From a virus, in IMG/VR virus record IMGVR_UViG_3300030333_000376, positions 1 through 47,169 of that record: 47,169 bases of DNA. One strand, given 5' to 3'. Below are positions 29,079-37,221 of this stretch, in pieces. Under the pieces are notes generated by a model that saw only the letters and a program-made list of their open reading frames with translations, did no database searches and had not been told where the DNA came from. Position numbers and translations under genes: made by a program. Each line of letters opens with the position of its first letter. Position 1 is the first letter of the stretch.

Positions 29079-29926
29079 TATCCTCTTACTCCATCTATAG
29101 GGTTTGGAATCTCAATATAATTGTAATCCCATAACTCCTTTTGTAAGCCTTCCATTACTAACTCGTAGACTGCTGTTTCTATGGCAGACCTAACTGCATA
29201 CCCTGTGGCTTCCGTCTGTGTATAGCCTGTTTCTATTTCTACTAATTCGGTATCACCTACTTCTGTAAATCTAAAAACATCTCTGCTTACACCTGCACTC
29301 AGTATTGTCTTGCTTACTGTTACATTCAATATAACTTCGCCTGTCTGTACGAGAACTGCCCTCATGGACACAGTTACATCATCTATTCGGTATTGGTTTG
29401 TATTCCCAATCCCCAAATACCTTGCACCATTTCCACCAGTCCTTATATCAGACTCATAGGAAACTATGCCACCTTCCAAGATTATACCTGCATATAGAAT
29501 TGGCTTCAGTTTATTAGCACCTTTACCATCGTAGGTTTCTCTTGTTGATTTAATTAATTGACGTTCCTTCGTTAAATTGTTGAGTCCTTTCCTTTCTACA
29601 ACCACAAACCATTCACCATTGCCTGCACTCCTCAATGCCTGTATTAAATAGTTTTCTGCCCCTTGTGTTACTGCTGTAGAAAATAAAGCCATTCTATTTG
29701 AAGGCTTACGCTGTCCAGTTAAGTCATCAAAATTATATACAGCCACAACTGCCTTTTGGTTAGGTGGTCTTAAGTCTAATAGTCGTTGTAAAGTTGTTCT
29801 CTCTACTCTTGCATCTTCAGGGCAAGTTAGTCCATGTAATAAACACTTATCTGCTCTAGGTGGTGCAAAAGAAGCACAACCTGTTAAGGCTAGTATTAGG
29901 ATTATATTCCACAGTCTGCAGTACAT
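29078..29926 (-). CDS. csgG: CsgG outer-membrane curli secretion channel
   Basis: 282 residues. Lipobox LTGC with Cys17. The CsgG core follows throughout: AVYNFDDLTGQRKPSN, LFSTAVTQGAENYLIQALRS, WFVVVERKGLNNLTKERQLI, AGIILEGGIVSYESDI, GGNGARYLGIGNTNQYRIDD, VNVTVSKTILS-like strands, DVFRFTEVGDTELVEIETGY and the C-terminal AIETAVYELVMEG. CsgG forms a nonameric pore that exports curlin. In the constriction loop the Phe is kept (F82) but the neighbouring Asn and Tyr positions appear changed. It overlaps csgF and the first curlin gene. Assignment is firm; its role in a phage is not. Confidence 0.95.
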   Translation of the reverse strand: MYCRLWNIILILALTGCASFAPPRADKCLLHGLTCPEDARVERTTLQRLLDLRPPNQKAVVAVYNFDDLTGQRKPSNRMALFSTAVTQGAENYLIQALRSAGNGEWFVVVERKGLNNLTKERQLIKSTRETYDGKGANKLKPILYAGIILEGGIVSYESDIRTGGNGARYLGIGNTNQYRIDDVTVSMRAVLVQTGEVILNVTVSKTILSAGVSRDVFRFTEVGDTELVEIETGYTQTEATGYAVRSAIETAVYELVMEGLQKELWDYNYIEIPNPIDGVRG

Positions 29927-30420
29927 ATCCCAAATATTCCTATCGGTATTACAATTTCTGTTATAGAGCCATCTTCTGCTATAACTGTTAAGGTAATGAA
30001 TTCTCCATCATTAGAGAATGTTATCGTATTACCTTCTAATTCTATTGAACCCCCAGTTCCTCCATCTTCATTAAATAACATATCTGATATGTCTCTAGAT
30101 AGATTACTGAAAATACGACTCTGTAAATTGTTTAAGAATTTGTTGAGTGTGCTGTTTTCTATTTCCCTTTCTATTTCTTCTAATTCTGACTGTATTTTTT
30201 CAGCCAGTTCATCTCGTCTCTTTCTTTCCTGTTCATCAATGGTTAAATAATGTGCAGATGTTCCTACTCCACTGAAGCTAGGATTTTTAAATTCGTGAAC
30301 TATCGGTGAAGCATTAACATTAATAGCAACCACACTTAGTAACAAAACTAAACCTATTATGACTGCAACTTCATTTCTGTTTAGTTTTGGTTTCTTTTGT
30401 ACCTTTTTGTTTTTGCTCAT
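29902..30420 (-). CDS. csgF: CsgF curli assembly factor
   Basis: 172 residues. A Lys-rich N-terminus, membrane/signal segment about 18-36 and a likely cut before SPIVHEF. The mature N-terminus PIVHEFKNPSFSGVG matches the CsgF element (F-x-F-R-N-P-N-F-G-G) that inserts into the CsgG channel. A charged helix and a C-terminal beta domain follow (NTITFSNDGEFITLTVIAED, ITEIVIPIGIFG), as in CsgF. CsgF couples secretion to fibre nucleation at the cell surface. It lies directly upstream of csgG with a 25-base overlap and overlaps the preceding membrane gene by 50 bases. Confidence 0.9.
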   Translation of the reverse strand: MSKNKKVQKKPKLNRNEVAVIIGLVLLLSVVAINVNASPIVHEFKNPSFSGVGTSAHYLTIDEQERKRRDELAEKIQSELEEIEREIENSTLNKFLNNLQSRIFSNLSRDISDMLFNEDGGTGGSIELEGNTITFSNDGEFITLTVIAEDGSITEIVIPIGIFGICTADCGI

Positions 30421-30646
30421 TTTCTTTTAACTCCAAGACAGTGTTCACTTTCTGTTGTAATCGTATCATATCTTGGTCTAAAAGCCGTAATTGGTCGGTC
30501 AAACGAATTATTGTAGTTTTCATTTGATCTACTGCAGGGTCTATTTTGTTGGTTATAGTTTGCCAAACAAAGTAAACGAAATAGCCAAGTCCAACCACCA
30601 TGACTGTTGAGAAACCAAACTTGTCTATTAAAGCAACTATATCCAT
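30371..30646 (-). CDS. Small membrane protein with cytoplasmic or periplasmic coiled coil
   Basis: 91 residues, MDIVALIDKFGFSTVMVVGL, with one membrane segment (about 11-31) and then an amphipathic coiled coil (TIIRLTDQLRLLDQDMIRLQ) and a Lys-rich tail. Resembles BhlA/holin-like marine phage proteins. It shares its layout, and the DMIRL segment, with the next upstream gene, so the two may be paralogues. The start overlaps the previous stop (TAATG). Possible holin or envelope protein supporting the curli or lysis module. Confidence 0.6.
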   Translation of the reverse strand: MDIVALIDKFGFSTVMVVGLGYFVYFVWQTITNKIDPAVDQMKTTIIRLTDQLRLLDQDMIRLQQKVNTVLELKENEQKQKGTKETKTKQK

Positions 30647-30939
30647 TAATCTCTGCGAGCATCTATCTTCCCATCTTCTACAAAGTTTTCTGCTCTCGCT
30701 ATCCTATCTAGGTCAGGTGCTAAATTTAAAGCACTAGATACACTTGTATCAATGCGAATCATGTCGTTATTCATTATTGATGCTCTTGTTATGAGCATGG
30801 TTGTTATTCCCTGTACTGTTTTAATATCAGCCACCAGTTGTCCCATAAGCTGTTTCATAATAAGAAATATAAAATATCCCATTACTAGACCACCTGCTAT
30901 GGGCAAACCAACATCTTCAATTAAGTTAAATACTTCCAC
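30646..30939 (-). CDS. Small membrane protein, paralogue-like to its neighbour
   Basis: 97 residues, MEVFNLIEDVGLPIAGGLVM, with a membrane segment (about 11-32) followed by a helical region with NNDMIRIDTSVSSALNL. The same topology and DMIR block are seen in the 91-residue neighbour. The start and stop both overlap neighbouring genes. No enzymatic motif. Holin-like role possible. Confidence 0.6.
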   Translation of the reverse strand: MEVFNLIEDVGLPIAGGLVMGYFIFLIMKQLMGQLVADIKTVQGITTMLITRASIMNNDMIRIDTSVSSALNLAPDLDRIARAENFVEDGKIDARRD

Positions 30940-31325
30940 TATTTATCTTCACCTTTGAAACTTTTAGATGCTCCTGAAGTTCCTGCGTATAAGCCAAACC
31001 AAGCTGCACCTGCTCCAACTATTACTGATATTAAGCCTGACTGTTCAAACGTAGGATTAGGTAAATCCATGAACCAAACCACAGTGTAATATAGCAATAC
31101 TATATATACAGTTAAAAAGGCTCTTGGAAATATTCTCCAAGAATCTACTGCTTGTGCTAAGAATATCCATTTCTGATGTGGGTTTCTCATACCTTCATCT
31201 TCCAACTCTCTGATTCTATCTTTTAAATCAGCTTTTTCCTGAAGCAGTTCCATGAATTTATTGAGGTCAATTTCCACCTCATTTCTATCCATGTCTCCAC
31301 CAAATCTACCTGAACTTTCATTCAT
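30939..31325 (-). CDS. Membrane protein with N-terminal coiled coil, holin-like
   Basis: 128 residues. Residues 1-45 are charged and helical (DLNKFMELLQEKADLKDRIR). Two membrane segments follow: WRIFPRAFLTVYIVLLYYTV and LISVIVGAGAAWFGLYAGTS, separated by WFMDLPNPTFEQ. The FM(A/D)LPxPT-GAGAAWFGLY pattern is common in marine phage small membrane proteins and suggests a holin-type hairpin. AAGGAG lies six bases before the ATG. It precedes the other small membrane genes and the curli cassette. Confidence 0.65.
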   Translation of the reverse strand: MNESSGRFGGDMDRNEVEIDLNKFMELLQEKADLKDRIRELEDEGMRNPHQKWIFLAQAVDSWRIFPRAFLTVYIVLLYYTVVWFMDLPNPTFEQSGLISVIVGAGAAWFGLYAGTSGASKSFKGEDK

Positions 31326-31401
31326 AGCCTTCTCCTTTGTTAAGTATTAAAAAAATAATTTCCATATCCTCAAAACCACAAGTATATCCAAATCCTTCCA
31401 T
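31318..31401 (-). CDS. 27-residue microprotein
   Basis: The frame starts at the ATG at 31401, after AATAGGAGAAAATA (a strong SD), and reads MEGFGYTCGFEDMEIIFLIL, then NKGEGYE. The stop overlaps the next gene's start region by eight bases, and that gene's SD lies inside this frame. It fills the only gap between the GNAT-like gene and the membrane genes. Either a translated coupler or a small hydrophobic peptide. Confidence 0.45.
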   Translation of the reverse strand: MEGFGYTCGFEDMEIIFLILNKGEGYE

Positions 31402-31414
31402 TATTTTCTCCTAT

Positions 31415-32098
31415 TTAAACATCAATATACCTTTCCATTAAGAAAGTTGCATCTTTGTCAGCCTGTTTATCTGATTGATTCATATACGCTGTGTACTCGT
31501 CTTTAGTGAATTTGTTTTCTATATAGTCTACAGGGTCTATTCTATCCACACAGGTTTTGGCAACTGAAGCGTAAGGGTCTGAAACATAATAACTAGACTG
31601 TCCTCTAGGAGTAAAATGCACAGAAGATTCGCCCTCACAGAATAAAAACCATGCCTTAGACGACATTACTGCATAATCATTGTGGTAACCTTTACCTCTT
31701 TTATCAGGATGAAAACAAGTTAGTATGTGTTCTGCTTTAGTACCATCTAACCATGTTCTAGTAAAACCTATAAAATCATTACTGGATTTCTCATATATCA
31801 TCTCAGTTAAATAAAATGGTTTAGGAAAAAATGATCTAGGCAGTATGGTGTTATTGCCTGTTGGTATTCCTACTCTTTCTGCTTCTGCCTTAGTTAAATC
31901 GTTCATACCAGTATTTCTCCAAGTCAATTCCATCTCCTCTACCCACGTTGGAAATACCTTATCAAATTGTTTGGTTGGTACGACACCATCTGCTCTCCAA
32001 TCTGCTCTTGCCAAAAGTATGTTGGCTTTATCTTCATCTCTATTCAACATAGGTTGAATGTAGATGTTATCACCTGTATATCTATAAGAAGCTATCAT
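31415..32098 (-). CDS. GNAT-like acetyltransferase-fold protein, tail-linked
   Basis: 227 residues. The GNAT acetyl-CoA-binding pattern appears in ILTCFHPDKRGKGYHNDYAV, where the R-G-K-G-Y loop follows a beta strand. FLTEMIYEKS-like strands precede it and FLFCEGESSVHFTPRG follows. N-terminal ASYRYTGDNIYIQPMLNRDE resembles the first strand and helix of such folds. It follows a related 193-residue gene by one base, both after the tail tip. Whether it acts enzymatically, for example on virion or host-surface proteins, is unknown. Confidence 0.62.
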   Translation of the reverse strand: MIASYRYTGDNIYIQPMLNRDEDKANILLARADWRADGVVPTKQFDKVFPTWVEEMELTWRNTGMNDLTKAEAERVGIPTGNNTILPRSFFPKPFYLTEMIYEKSSNDFIGFTRTWLDGTKAEHILTCFHPDKRGKGYHNDYAVMSSKAWFLFCEGESSVHFTPRGQSSYYVSDPYASVAKTCVDRIDPVDYIENKFTKDEYTAYMNQSDKQADKDATFLMERYIDV

Positions 32099-32099
32099 A

Positions 32100-32681
32100 T
32101 TAAGACCATGATAATGAATAAGCGTGTGCTTTATAAGCAGACTGGTTTGAATGGTTAATCCAAGTTGACCAATCTGAAGCAGAAATACTGCTCCATCTCC
32201 AAGTGCCTTGATTGAATATGGGTTCTTCTTTATCTGTTGCTGTGTATAAAGTGTCTAGGTAATGACCAGTAGTAGGTAGCTTCATAGCTGACTTTGTAGC
32301 TTCTAAACCTTCAAAGTAAAATTTATGTCTTAAAATTCCTACTTCCTTATAAAATCCATTACTTCTAGCTGAAGGAGTTATGGCAGTAAAAGCCAATTCT
32401 ATTGCTTGGTTCAAATAGACCAACCTATGATAACCAATAATACTATCATCACTGTTTTTACATATACTTAATAACATTGAGCCATGTCCTGTATTTGATT
32501 TTAAAGCTGCAGTAACTGCCAACCCATTAGCTTTATTTTCTCTATACCAATATGCTTTTTGTGAATCAGAATCTGGCGTTACGGAACCTATACTAAAATT
32601 AGCAGCACTAGCCAATGTAGCCATATCTGACTCTTGTGCTTTTCTTAGGTAAACGTTTTGTCCTGTTATTTTAAATGCCAT
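32100..32681 (-). CDS. GNAT-like protein, first of a tandem pair
   Basis: 193 residues, MAFKITGQNVYLRKAQESDM, whose YLRKAQESDMATL is the usual opening of GNAT proteins. SIIGYHRLVYL-like strands, AFTAITPSARSNGFYKEVGI (R-x-N-G, a degenerate acetyl-CoA loop) and a helix follow. A Trp/Ser-rich end (WRWSSISASDWSTWI) is unlike a normal GNAT. Probably a structural relative of its downstream neighbour. Position between tail tip and membrane genes could make it a tail-associated or receptor-modifying factor. Confidence 0.58.
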   Translation of the reverse strand: MAFKITGQNVYLRKAQESDMATLASAANFSIGSVTPDSDSQKAYWYRENKANGLAVTAALKSNTGHGSMLLSICKNSDDSIIGYHRLVYLNQAIELAFTAITPSARSNGFYKEVGILRHKFYFEGLEATKSAMKLPTTGHYLDTLYTATDKEEPIFNQGTWRWSSISASDWSTWINHSNQSAYKAHAYSLSWS

Positions 32682-32719
32682 TATTTCTACTCTCTTTCTG
32701 AGCCTTTTGGTCTGGGGGG

Positions 32720-35305
32720 CTACCCCGATTTAAAATCCCATCCTGAGCCATCAATTATTTGTGCTGATAGCGAACAAACTATACTGTTCAATGTAACAGT
32801 GGTAACTTGAAAACTACCTGCACTGACTGCCCCTCCTAAACTTACAGTTGCACTTGCTCCATTGCTTTGAGTAGTCATTGCTAATAAAGAAGTGTTATTT
32901 GATGTATTCACTGCAGCCCTTATGACTGTAGTCCCTAAAGATGTTCCTGCCCCATTTAACCAAGTAATAGTCCAATCATAAGTAGTCGCAGCAGGTGTTA
33001 AGTTGTCTGATAAATTAGACCATATTAATACTTGTGCTTTATCTACAGTAAATGTTGTTACATTAGTGTTCAATAAAGTAGCTGTACTGGTTAATCCTGT
33101 TCCTCCAATACTGGCAGGCAAAGTCCCAAAAGAAAAGGTTCCACTACTAACGGAAAGTGCCCCTGTTTTGCTTGATACATCTTCACCAAAGCCTCCTCTT
33201 GCTTTGGCTAATGTTCCTGATGTTACATTGCTTATATCTCGCATATCAACATTTGGTACGTTACCTAAACCTACATCTGATGCTGTTGTATTTGAGTTTA
33301 AAAGTGTAGATACGCTTGTCAATCCAGTTCCACCTCTACCTGCAGGCAAAGTTCCTGTTCCATCAGAACCATAATTAACAGTAGAGTTAGTTATAGCAGA
33401 AGTAGCTACAGCAGTACCACCTACTGTGTGATTAACCACTGAAGTATATGAGGAAGATGTTCCTGATGCCCCAACGTGTCTTATTCTAAAGTTATATTGG
33501 ACACCCATTTCCATACCACCTGCTATGTTCACACTCGTTACTCCTTTTCCTGCTATTGAGTGTGTGAAATAAGTAGACCCTGAATTCTTTTTATATTGTA
33601 CCTCTGTACCATTTACTAAAGGCGATGCACTATTAGTCCAAGATACAGTTACTGAGGTCATATTGAAGGCATCTACATCTAATGAGTCAGTTGCTACAGC
33701 AAGATTAGAAGGTGCTGCCATTGCATAACCACCTATTGCTAAATCGCTTCCCTGTGCTATAGCTGATGCATAATCACTGGTTGCAAATGTAAAGAAAGCC
33801 GATTCAACTTCTTTTAAAACTAATTGTGTAGCTAAGAACTGTGCATCTGCTTCTCCTCCTATTTCTAAATTTACAGATACTACCTCAAAAACCTTGGATG
33901 AATAACTAAGCCTACTATTGGTTACATAAACCCAATCAGCAGGTTGTAATTGCATAAACTCTAAACTTACCATACAACTAATAGTCTGTGTTTTTCTTTG
34001 TGATTTTAGAGCTATTCTCCCTATTCTCTGTGCCATTGTATGAGTTGTTGTGAATGGCAATCTAAGTTCCATTTGCTTAACGTAGTTAGGCTTATCATCA
34101 GCAGTTCCATTAGGTGTATCTTCTGTTAAATATGTTGCATCTTGATACACAGGGGCATCTGCAGCTATGTAATTATTGGCAGCGTCTATGTAGGTAGGTT
34201 TCACAGTATTATAAAGTGCACCAGTATTAGATTTAGTATCTACTGATATAGGGGCAAGTAAATCATCATCAGTTATAGTTAATGAAGGAGTTTGTGCTGC
34301 ACCTGCAAAAAGATTAAATTTTCCGTTTACATAAGTTACTTTTCCTACCATTGAACTTAACATACCTTCTAAAACACTTGACCCACTTGCAGAAAAGTTT
34401 GTAAAACCATTTAGGGTATATCTTTTTTCCGTTGAACTTCCATCGGCTAAAGTAACATCTTGATCACAGATATTCGCAGCAGAAGCAAATCCACCTGCAT
34501 TTGTAGTGTCATTTATTTCAGAACTTAATGCCTTCAGACCATAAGTTGTATTGGCGATATAATCTCTTATACATAAAGCAGGGTTACTGCTAAAGGCTGT
34601 ACTACTATCTCTAGGGTCATATACTTTTTTTCCTTTAACTTCAAAAGATGCTGCAGGCATACCTCCACCAAACTTTTCAGAGTCAAATACCATTTGTATA
34701 TACACATAAGCACAATCTAAAAACTTATCTGATGTTGTTATAGAAGATAGCTGTGCATCCATGTACCCATCAACAGCAGTTTGTGAACCATCCACAAATG
34801 TATATCTTATTAACCTTCCATTGTTGTCAAAAGCATTATCATTATCGGTATTAGTAAATTCTGCATTAGTAACTGTATAGACTGTTGAACCACTGATAGT
34901 GCTAGATGAAGTTGTTAAATCTATATCATTTAACCTTACACTTTCTAAACTTTGTATTTCATGTCCTGCTAAAACAACTACCATGTGTAGTAAATAATTA
35001 TCTACACCTGTAGTTTCCATGTGTACTATTGTTCCACCTACACGACATTCACCATAGACTAACTGTCTAGGTTCAGTTGGTGCTCTCGCAGCGAACTTTG
35101 AGCCATAATTTGCACCTACAGCCTCTATTCCTTTTTGTGTTATTGAGCCTACGAATGCCATTGCTGCGATTGCCCCTACTGCATCCATAGCTTTTTTGAA
35201 TCTTGTTACCCATGTCGCTCCACCAAAGGGTAAAATAGCGCCTATGGTAGAAATTATGACATACTGAATTACTGCTTTTACAGCTGCTTTAAGATGTTTA
35301 GCCAT
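32720..35305 (-). CDS. Tail tip attachment protein (J/GTA gp15-like) with fibronectin III domain
   Basis: 861 residues. An N-terminal hydrophobic region, then RQLVYGECRVGGTIVHMETT, the family's early signature. LNDIDL, FEVKGKKVYDPRD and CIRDYIANTTYGL are typical of phage J-type proteins, as are GKVTYVNGKFNLFAGAAQ and MELRLPFTTTHTMAQRIGRI. A fibronectin type III domain lies at about 540-640 (APSNLAVATDS to TVGGT). The C-terminal third is Thr/Ser/Gly-rich. It caps the tail and joins fibres to it. The 5' end overlaps the upstream gene by eight bases. Confidence 0.88.
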   Translation of the reverse strand: MAKHLKAAVKAVIQYVIISTIGAILPFGGATWVTRFKKAMDAVGAIAAMAFVGSITQKGIEAVGANYGSKFAARAPTEPRQLVYGECRVGGTIVHMETTGVDNYLLHMVVVLAGHEIQSLESVRLNDIDLTTSSSTISGSTVYTVTNAEFTNTDNDNAFDNNGRLIRYTFVDGSQTAVDGYMDAQLSSITTSDKFLDCAYVYIQMVFDSEKFGGGMPAASFEVKGKKVYDPRDSSTAFSSNPALCIRDYIANTTYGLKALSSEINDTTNAGGFASAANICDQDVTLADGSSTEKRYTLNGFTNFSASGSSVLEGMLSSMVGKVTYVNGKFNLFAGAAQTPSLTITDDDLLAPISVDTKSNTGALYNTVKPTYIDAANNYIAADAPVYQDATYLTEDTPNGTADDKPNYVKQMELRLPFTTTHTMAQRIGRIALKSQRKTQTISCMVSLEFMQLQPADWVYVTNSRLSYSSKVFEVVSVNLEIGGEADAQFLATQLVLKEVESAFFTFATSDYASAIAQGSDLAIGGYAMAAPSNLAVATDSLDVDAFNMTSVTVSWTNSASPLVNGTEVQYKKNSGSTYFTHSIAGKGVTSVNIAGGMEMGVQYNFRIRHVGASGTSSSYTSVVNHTVGGTAVATSAITNSTVNYGSDGTGTLPAGRGGTGLTSVSTLLNSNTTASDVGLGNVPNVDMRDISNVTSGTLAKARGGFGEDVSSKTGALSVSSGTFSFGTLPASIGGTGLTSTATLLNTNVTTFTVDKAQVLIWSNLSDNLTPAATTYDWTITWLNGAGTSLGTTVIRAAVNTSNNTSLLAMTTQSNGASATVSLGGAVSAGSFQVTTVTLNSIVCSLSAQIIDGSGWDFKSG

Positions 35306-35723
35306 TTATCCTCCAAGCCTTAACTACTTCTACGTTAGTTTTCACTACCATTCCTTCATCATTAACACCTAAAGCGTTCACACCGTCAAATACACAACTT
35401 AATTCGCTTTCTTCCTTATAAACTCCAAAATCGCCCTTTTGTATATAGTTAGGTTTGACTTCTATTATGCCTGTGGTTTTCTTTATTGCATTAGCCATAG
35501 CATTAGCTAATCCTTTACCTTTCCCATATTCTTGTATTTTTTCCATGGCACTTTCTTCGTCTTTCCATGTCCAGTTTTTAGGTAATAAACTTTCCTTAGT
35601 CATAACCTTTATAAAACCATTAGTGAAATGTATACAGTCCCATTTACCCCATATGAAAGGCTTGGTTCTATTCTTTATGATGTATTTATCAAATGCTATT
35701 TCCCAGTCAGGTAATTTTTTCAT
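35298..35723 (-). CDS. Tail protein of DUF6950 / NlpC-P60-like type
   Basis: 141 residues. FIWGKWDCIHFTNGFIKVM contains a W-x-C element (Cys30) at the start of a helix, as in NlpC/P60-type tail peptidases. The His expected in a full catalytic set is not obvious, so activity is uncertain. The second half (KGDFGVYKEES, VNDEGMVVKTNV) fits the beta part. In lambda and GTA a peptidase-like protein sits exactly before the tip protein, as here. Confidence 0.75.
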   Translation of the reverse strand: MKKLPDWEIAFDKYIIKNRTKPFIWGKWDCIHFTNGFIKVMTKESLLPKNWTWKDEESAMEKIQEYGKGKGLANAMANAIKKTTGIIEVKPNYIQKGDFGVYKEESELSCVFDGVNALGVNDEGMVVKTNVEVVKAWRING

Positions 35724-35730
35724 AAGGTAT

Positions 35731-36363
35731 CTACCTCATAATGTGTGTGTAGCGATCATCACGACCTGCACCACCATGCATACCTGTACTGTTGCTTTGT
35801 TTTTGACCCCAAGATATTTGTTTGTCCTGTAATTTTTGTACTCTACTAAAACAAGTATCTCCATTGTGTAAAAACTGTTGTGATTCTAATGTGTATCTAA
35901 GGTTAGAAGGTCTTTCCAAATCAACCAATCTGTTCTCACAATCAACATTTATCATGGCACCTTCTGGCGTATCATTAATAGTTAAATTAACCATGCGACC
36001 TTTAAACATGGTAAGCGTTCCTGCAACTTCATTACTTCCACCCATCAAAAAACCAAGATATACAGCAACTGGTCTATGCTGATAATTTTCTGTAAGTGCA
36101 TAACTCATTACAGTTGAATCCATTCCAGATATAGCTATTGATATTCCTGAAGATTTCAATTCTGTGTTTTCTTCAGAACCACTAATTGTAAGTAATGAGC
36201 CTGCACCTGTATAAGTTTCTGAATTTATAGTTAGATCATCTCCTCCAGTCCATATTCTTATATCATCTGTATCAAATTCTGCTTTTACAGCTACAAATAA
36301 ACTTTGGTGTTCTGCACCAAGTCTTGTTGTTATTGAACTGTCTAATCCTTGTCTTGTTGCCAT
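35731..36363 (-). CDS. Tail protein of DUF2163 / GTA gp13-like type
   Basis: 210 residues from the ATG at 36363 (MATRQGLDSSITTRL), which overlaps the upstream stop (TAATG). The middle IRIWTGGDDLTINSETYTGA and the C-terminal GDTCFSRVQKLQDKQISWGQ match a family placed between distal tail and tip genes in marine siphophages and gene transfer agents. Probably a hub component of the tail tip. The longer frame to 36381 adds a poor MCGGGV start. Confidence 0.82.
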   Translation of the reverse strand: MATRQGLDSSITTRLGAEHQSLFVAVKAEFDTDDIRIWTGGDDLTINSETYTGAGSLLTISGSEENTELKSSGISIAISGMDSTVMSYALTENYQHRPVAVYLGFLMGGSNEVAGTLTMFKGRMVNLTINDTPEGAMINVDCENRLVDLERPSNLRYTLESQQFLHNGDTCFSRVQKLQDKQISWGQKQSNSTGMHGGAGRDDRYTHIMR

Positions 36364-37211
36364 TACACCACCTCCACACAAGAAAAACTCATTCCATATA
36401 ATGATGACTTGTCAGCATCCCAATCCACTGAATTATCTACCAATCTAAACTTACCTTTTGGTGCTTGAAATAGAACAAAATGACCATTACTTAGATTTGA
36501 CCTTAATTTAGGTTCTGTTTGTACTGAAAATTGGTCAGGACTAGCATCTGTTACCACTGCATCTTCTACTGCCATCACTAATTGTACTGGGTCTGCTGTA
36601 GCTGAAGCTGCACCCAAAACTCCTAAATAATCTCCTTTTTTTATAGTCCCAGTATAACTTCCTGATGTTTTTAGATTTAAACCTGTTGAACCTTTAACAT
36701 TCATTTGAACTTTACAACCACTGGTAGAACTAACATTGGTTAATGTGCTATCCACTACCACTACAGTAGCACTGGTAACTGCTGTTATTTTATGTGTTCC
36801 GTTATTTTCTTCATTAGCCATTCCAGTAACATGAATGAAGTCTCCAACTATTGCATTTCCAAATGTACTTGCTCCTGCTGTAAATGTGTTCGTATTTGTA
36901 ACAGTTAAGGCTACGTTGGTGTTAGACACCCTATTCTCGCCAATTAGGTGCGTGTGGTTGAACGTTCCTGTGTTGGTTAGGGCATCAGGGTCACAAAACT
37001 TAAAATAGTTCGTAGTGCCCTTTAATTGCAATAAGAAAGATTGCCACTCTACAGCTTGTGATCTGTTCATGGCAGGCAAAGTTACGTCAGCTTGCCAAAA
37101 CACTGCATCAAATTCTTGGGTTAGTTGTTTACCAGTGAAAGGTGATGCTGTCTGTCCGATTGCTCGGAACAAGCTAAAATTACTTCTAACAAAGTTAGGA
37201 GTATTTGGCAT
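36363..37211 (-). CDS. Distal tail / hub protein (GTA gp12-like position)
   Basis: 282 residues from the ATG at 37211 (MPNTPNFVRSNFSLFRAIGQ), ten bases after the tape-measure stop, preferred over the start at 37259 inside the tape measure. FDAVFWQADVTLPAMNRSQA, EWQSFLLQLKGTTNYFKFCD and the C-terminal FSCVEVV are strand-rich. It occupies the slot after the tape measure normally held by the distal tail protein. Central region includes an insertion about 100-175 rich in Thr/Val/Asn, probably an extra beta domain. Confidence 0.72.
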   Translation of the reverse strand: MPNTPNFVRSNFSLFRAIGQTASPFTGKQLTQEFDAVFWQADVTLPAMNRSQAVEWQSFLLQLKGTTNYFKFCDPDALTNTGTFNHTHLIGENRVSNTNVALTVTNTNTFTAGASTFGNAIVGDFIHVTGMANEENNGTHKITAVTSATVVVVDSTLTNVSSTSGCKVQMNVKGSTGLNLKTSGSYTGTIKKGDYLGVLGAASATADPVQLVMAVEDAVVTDASPDQFSVQTEPKLRSNLSNGHFVLFQAPKGKFRLVDNSVDWDADKSSLYGMSFSCVEVV

Positions 37212-37221
37212 AGCTATTAAC

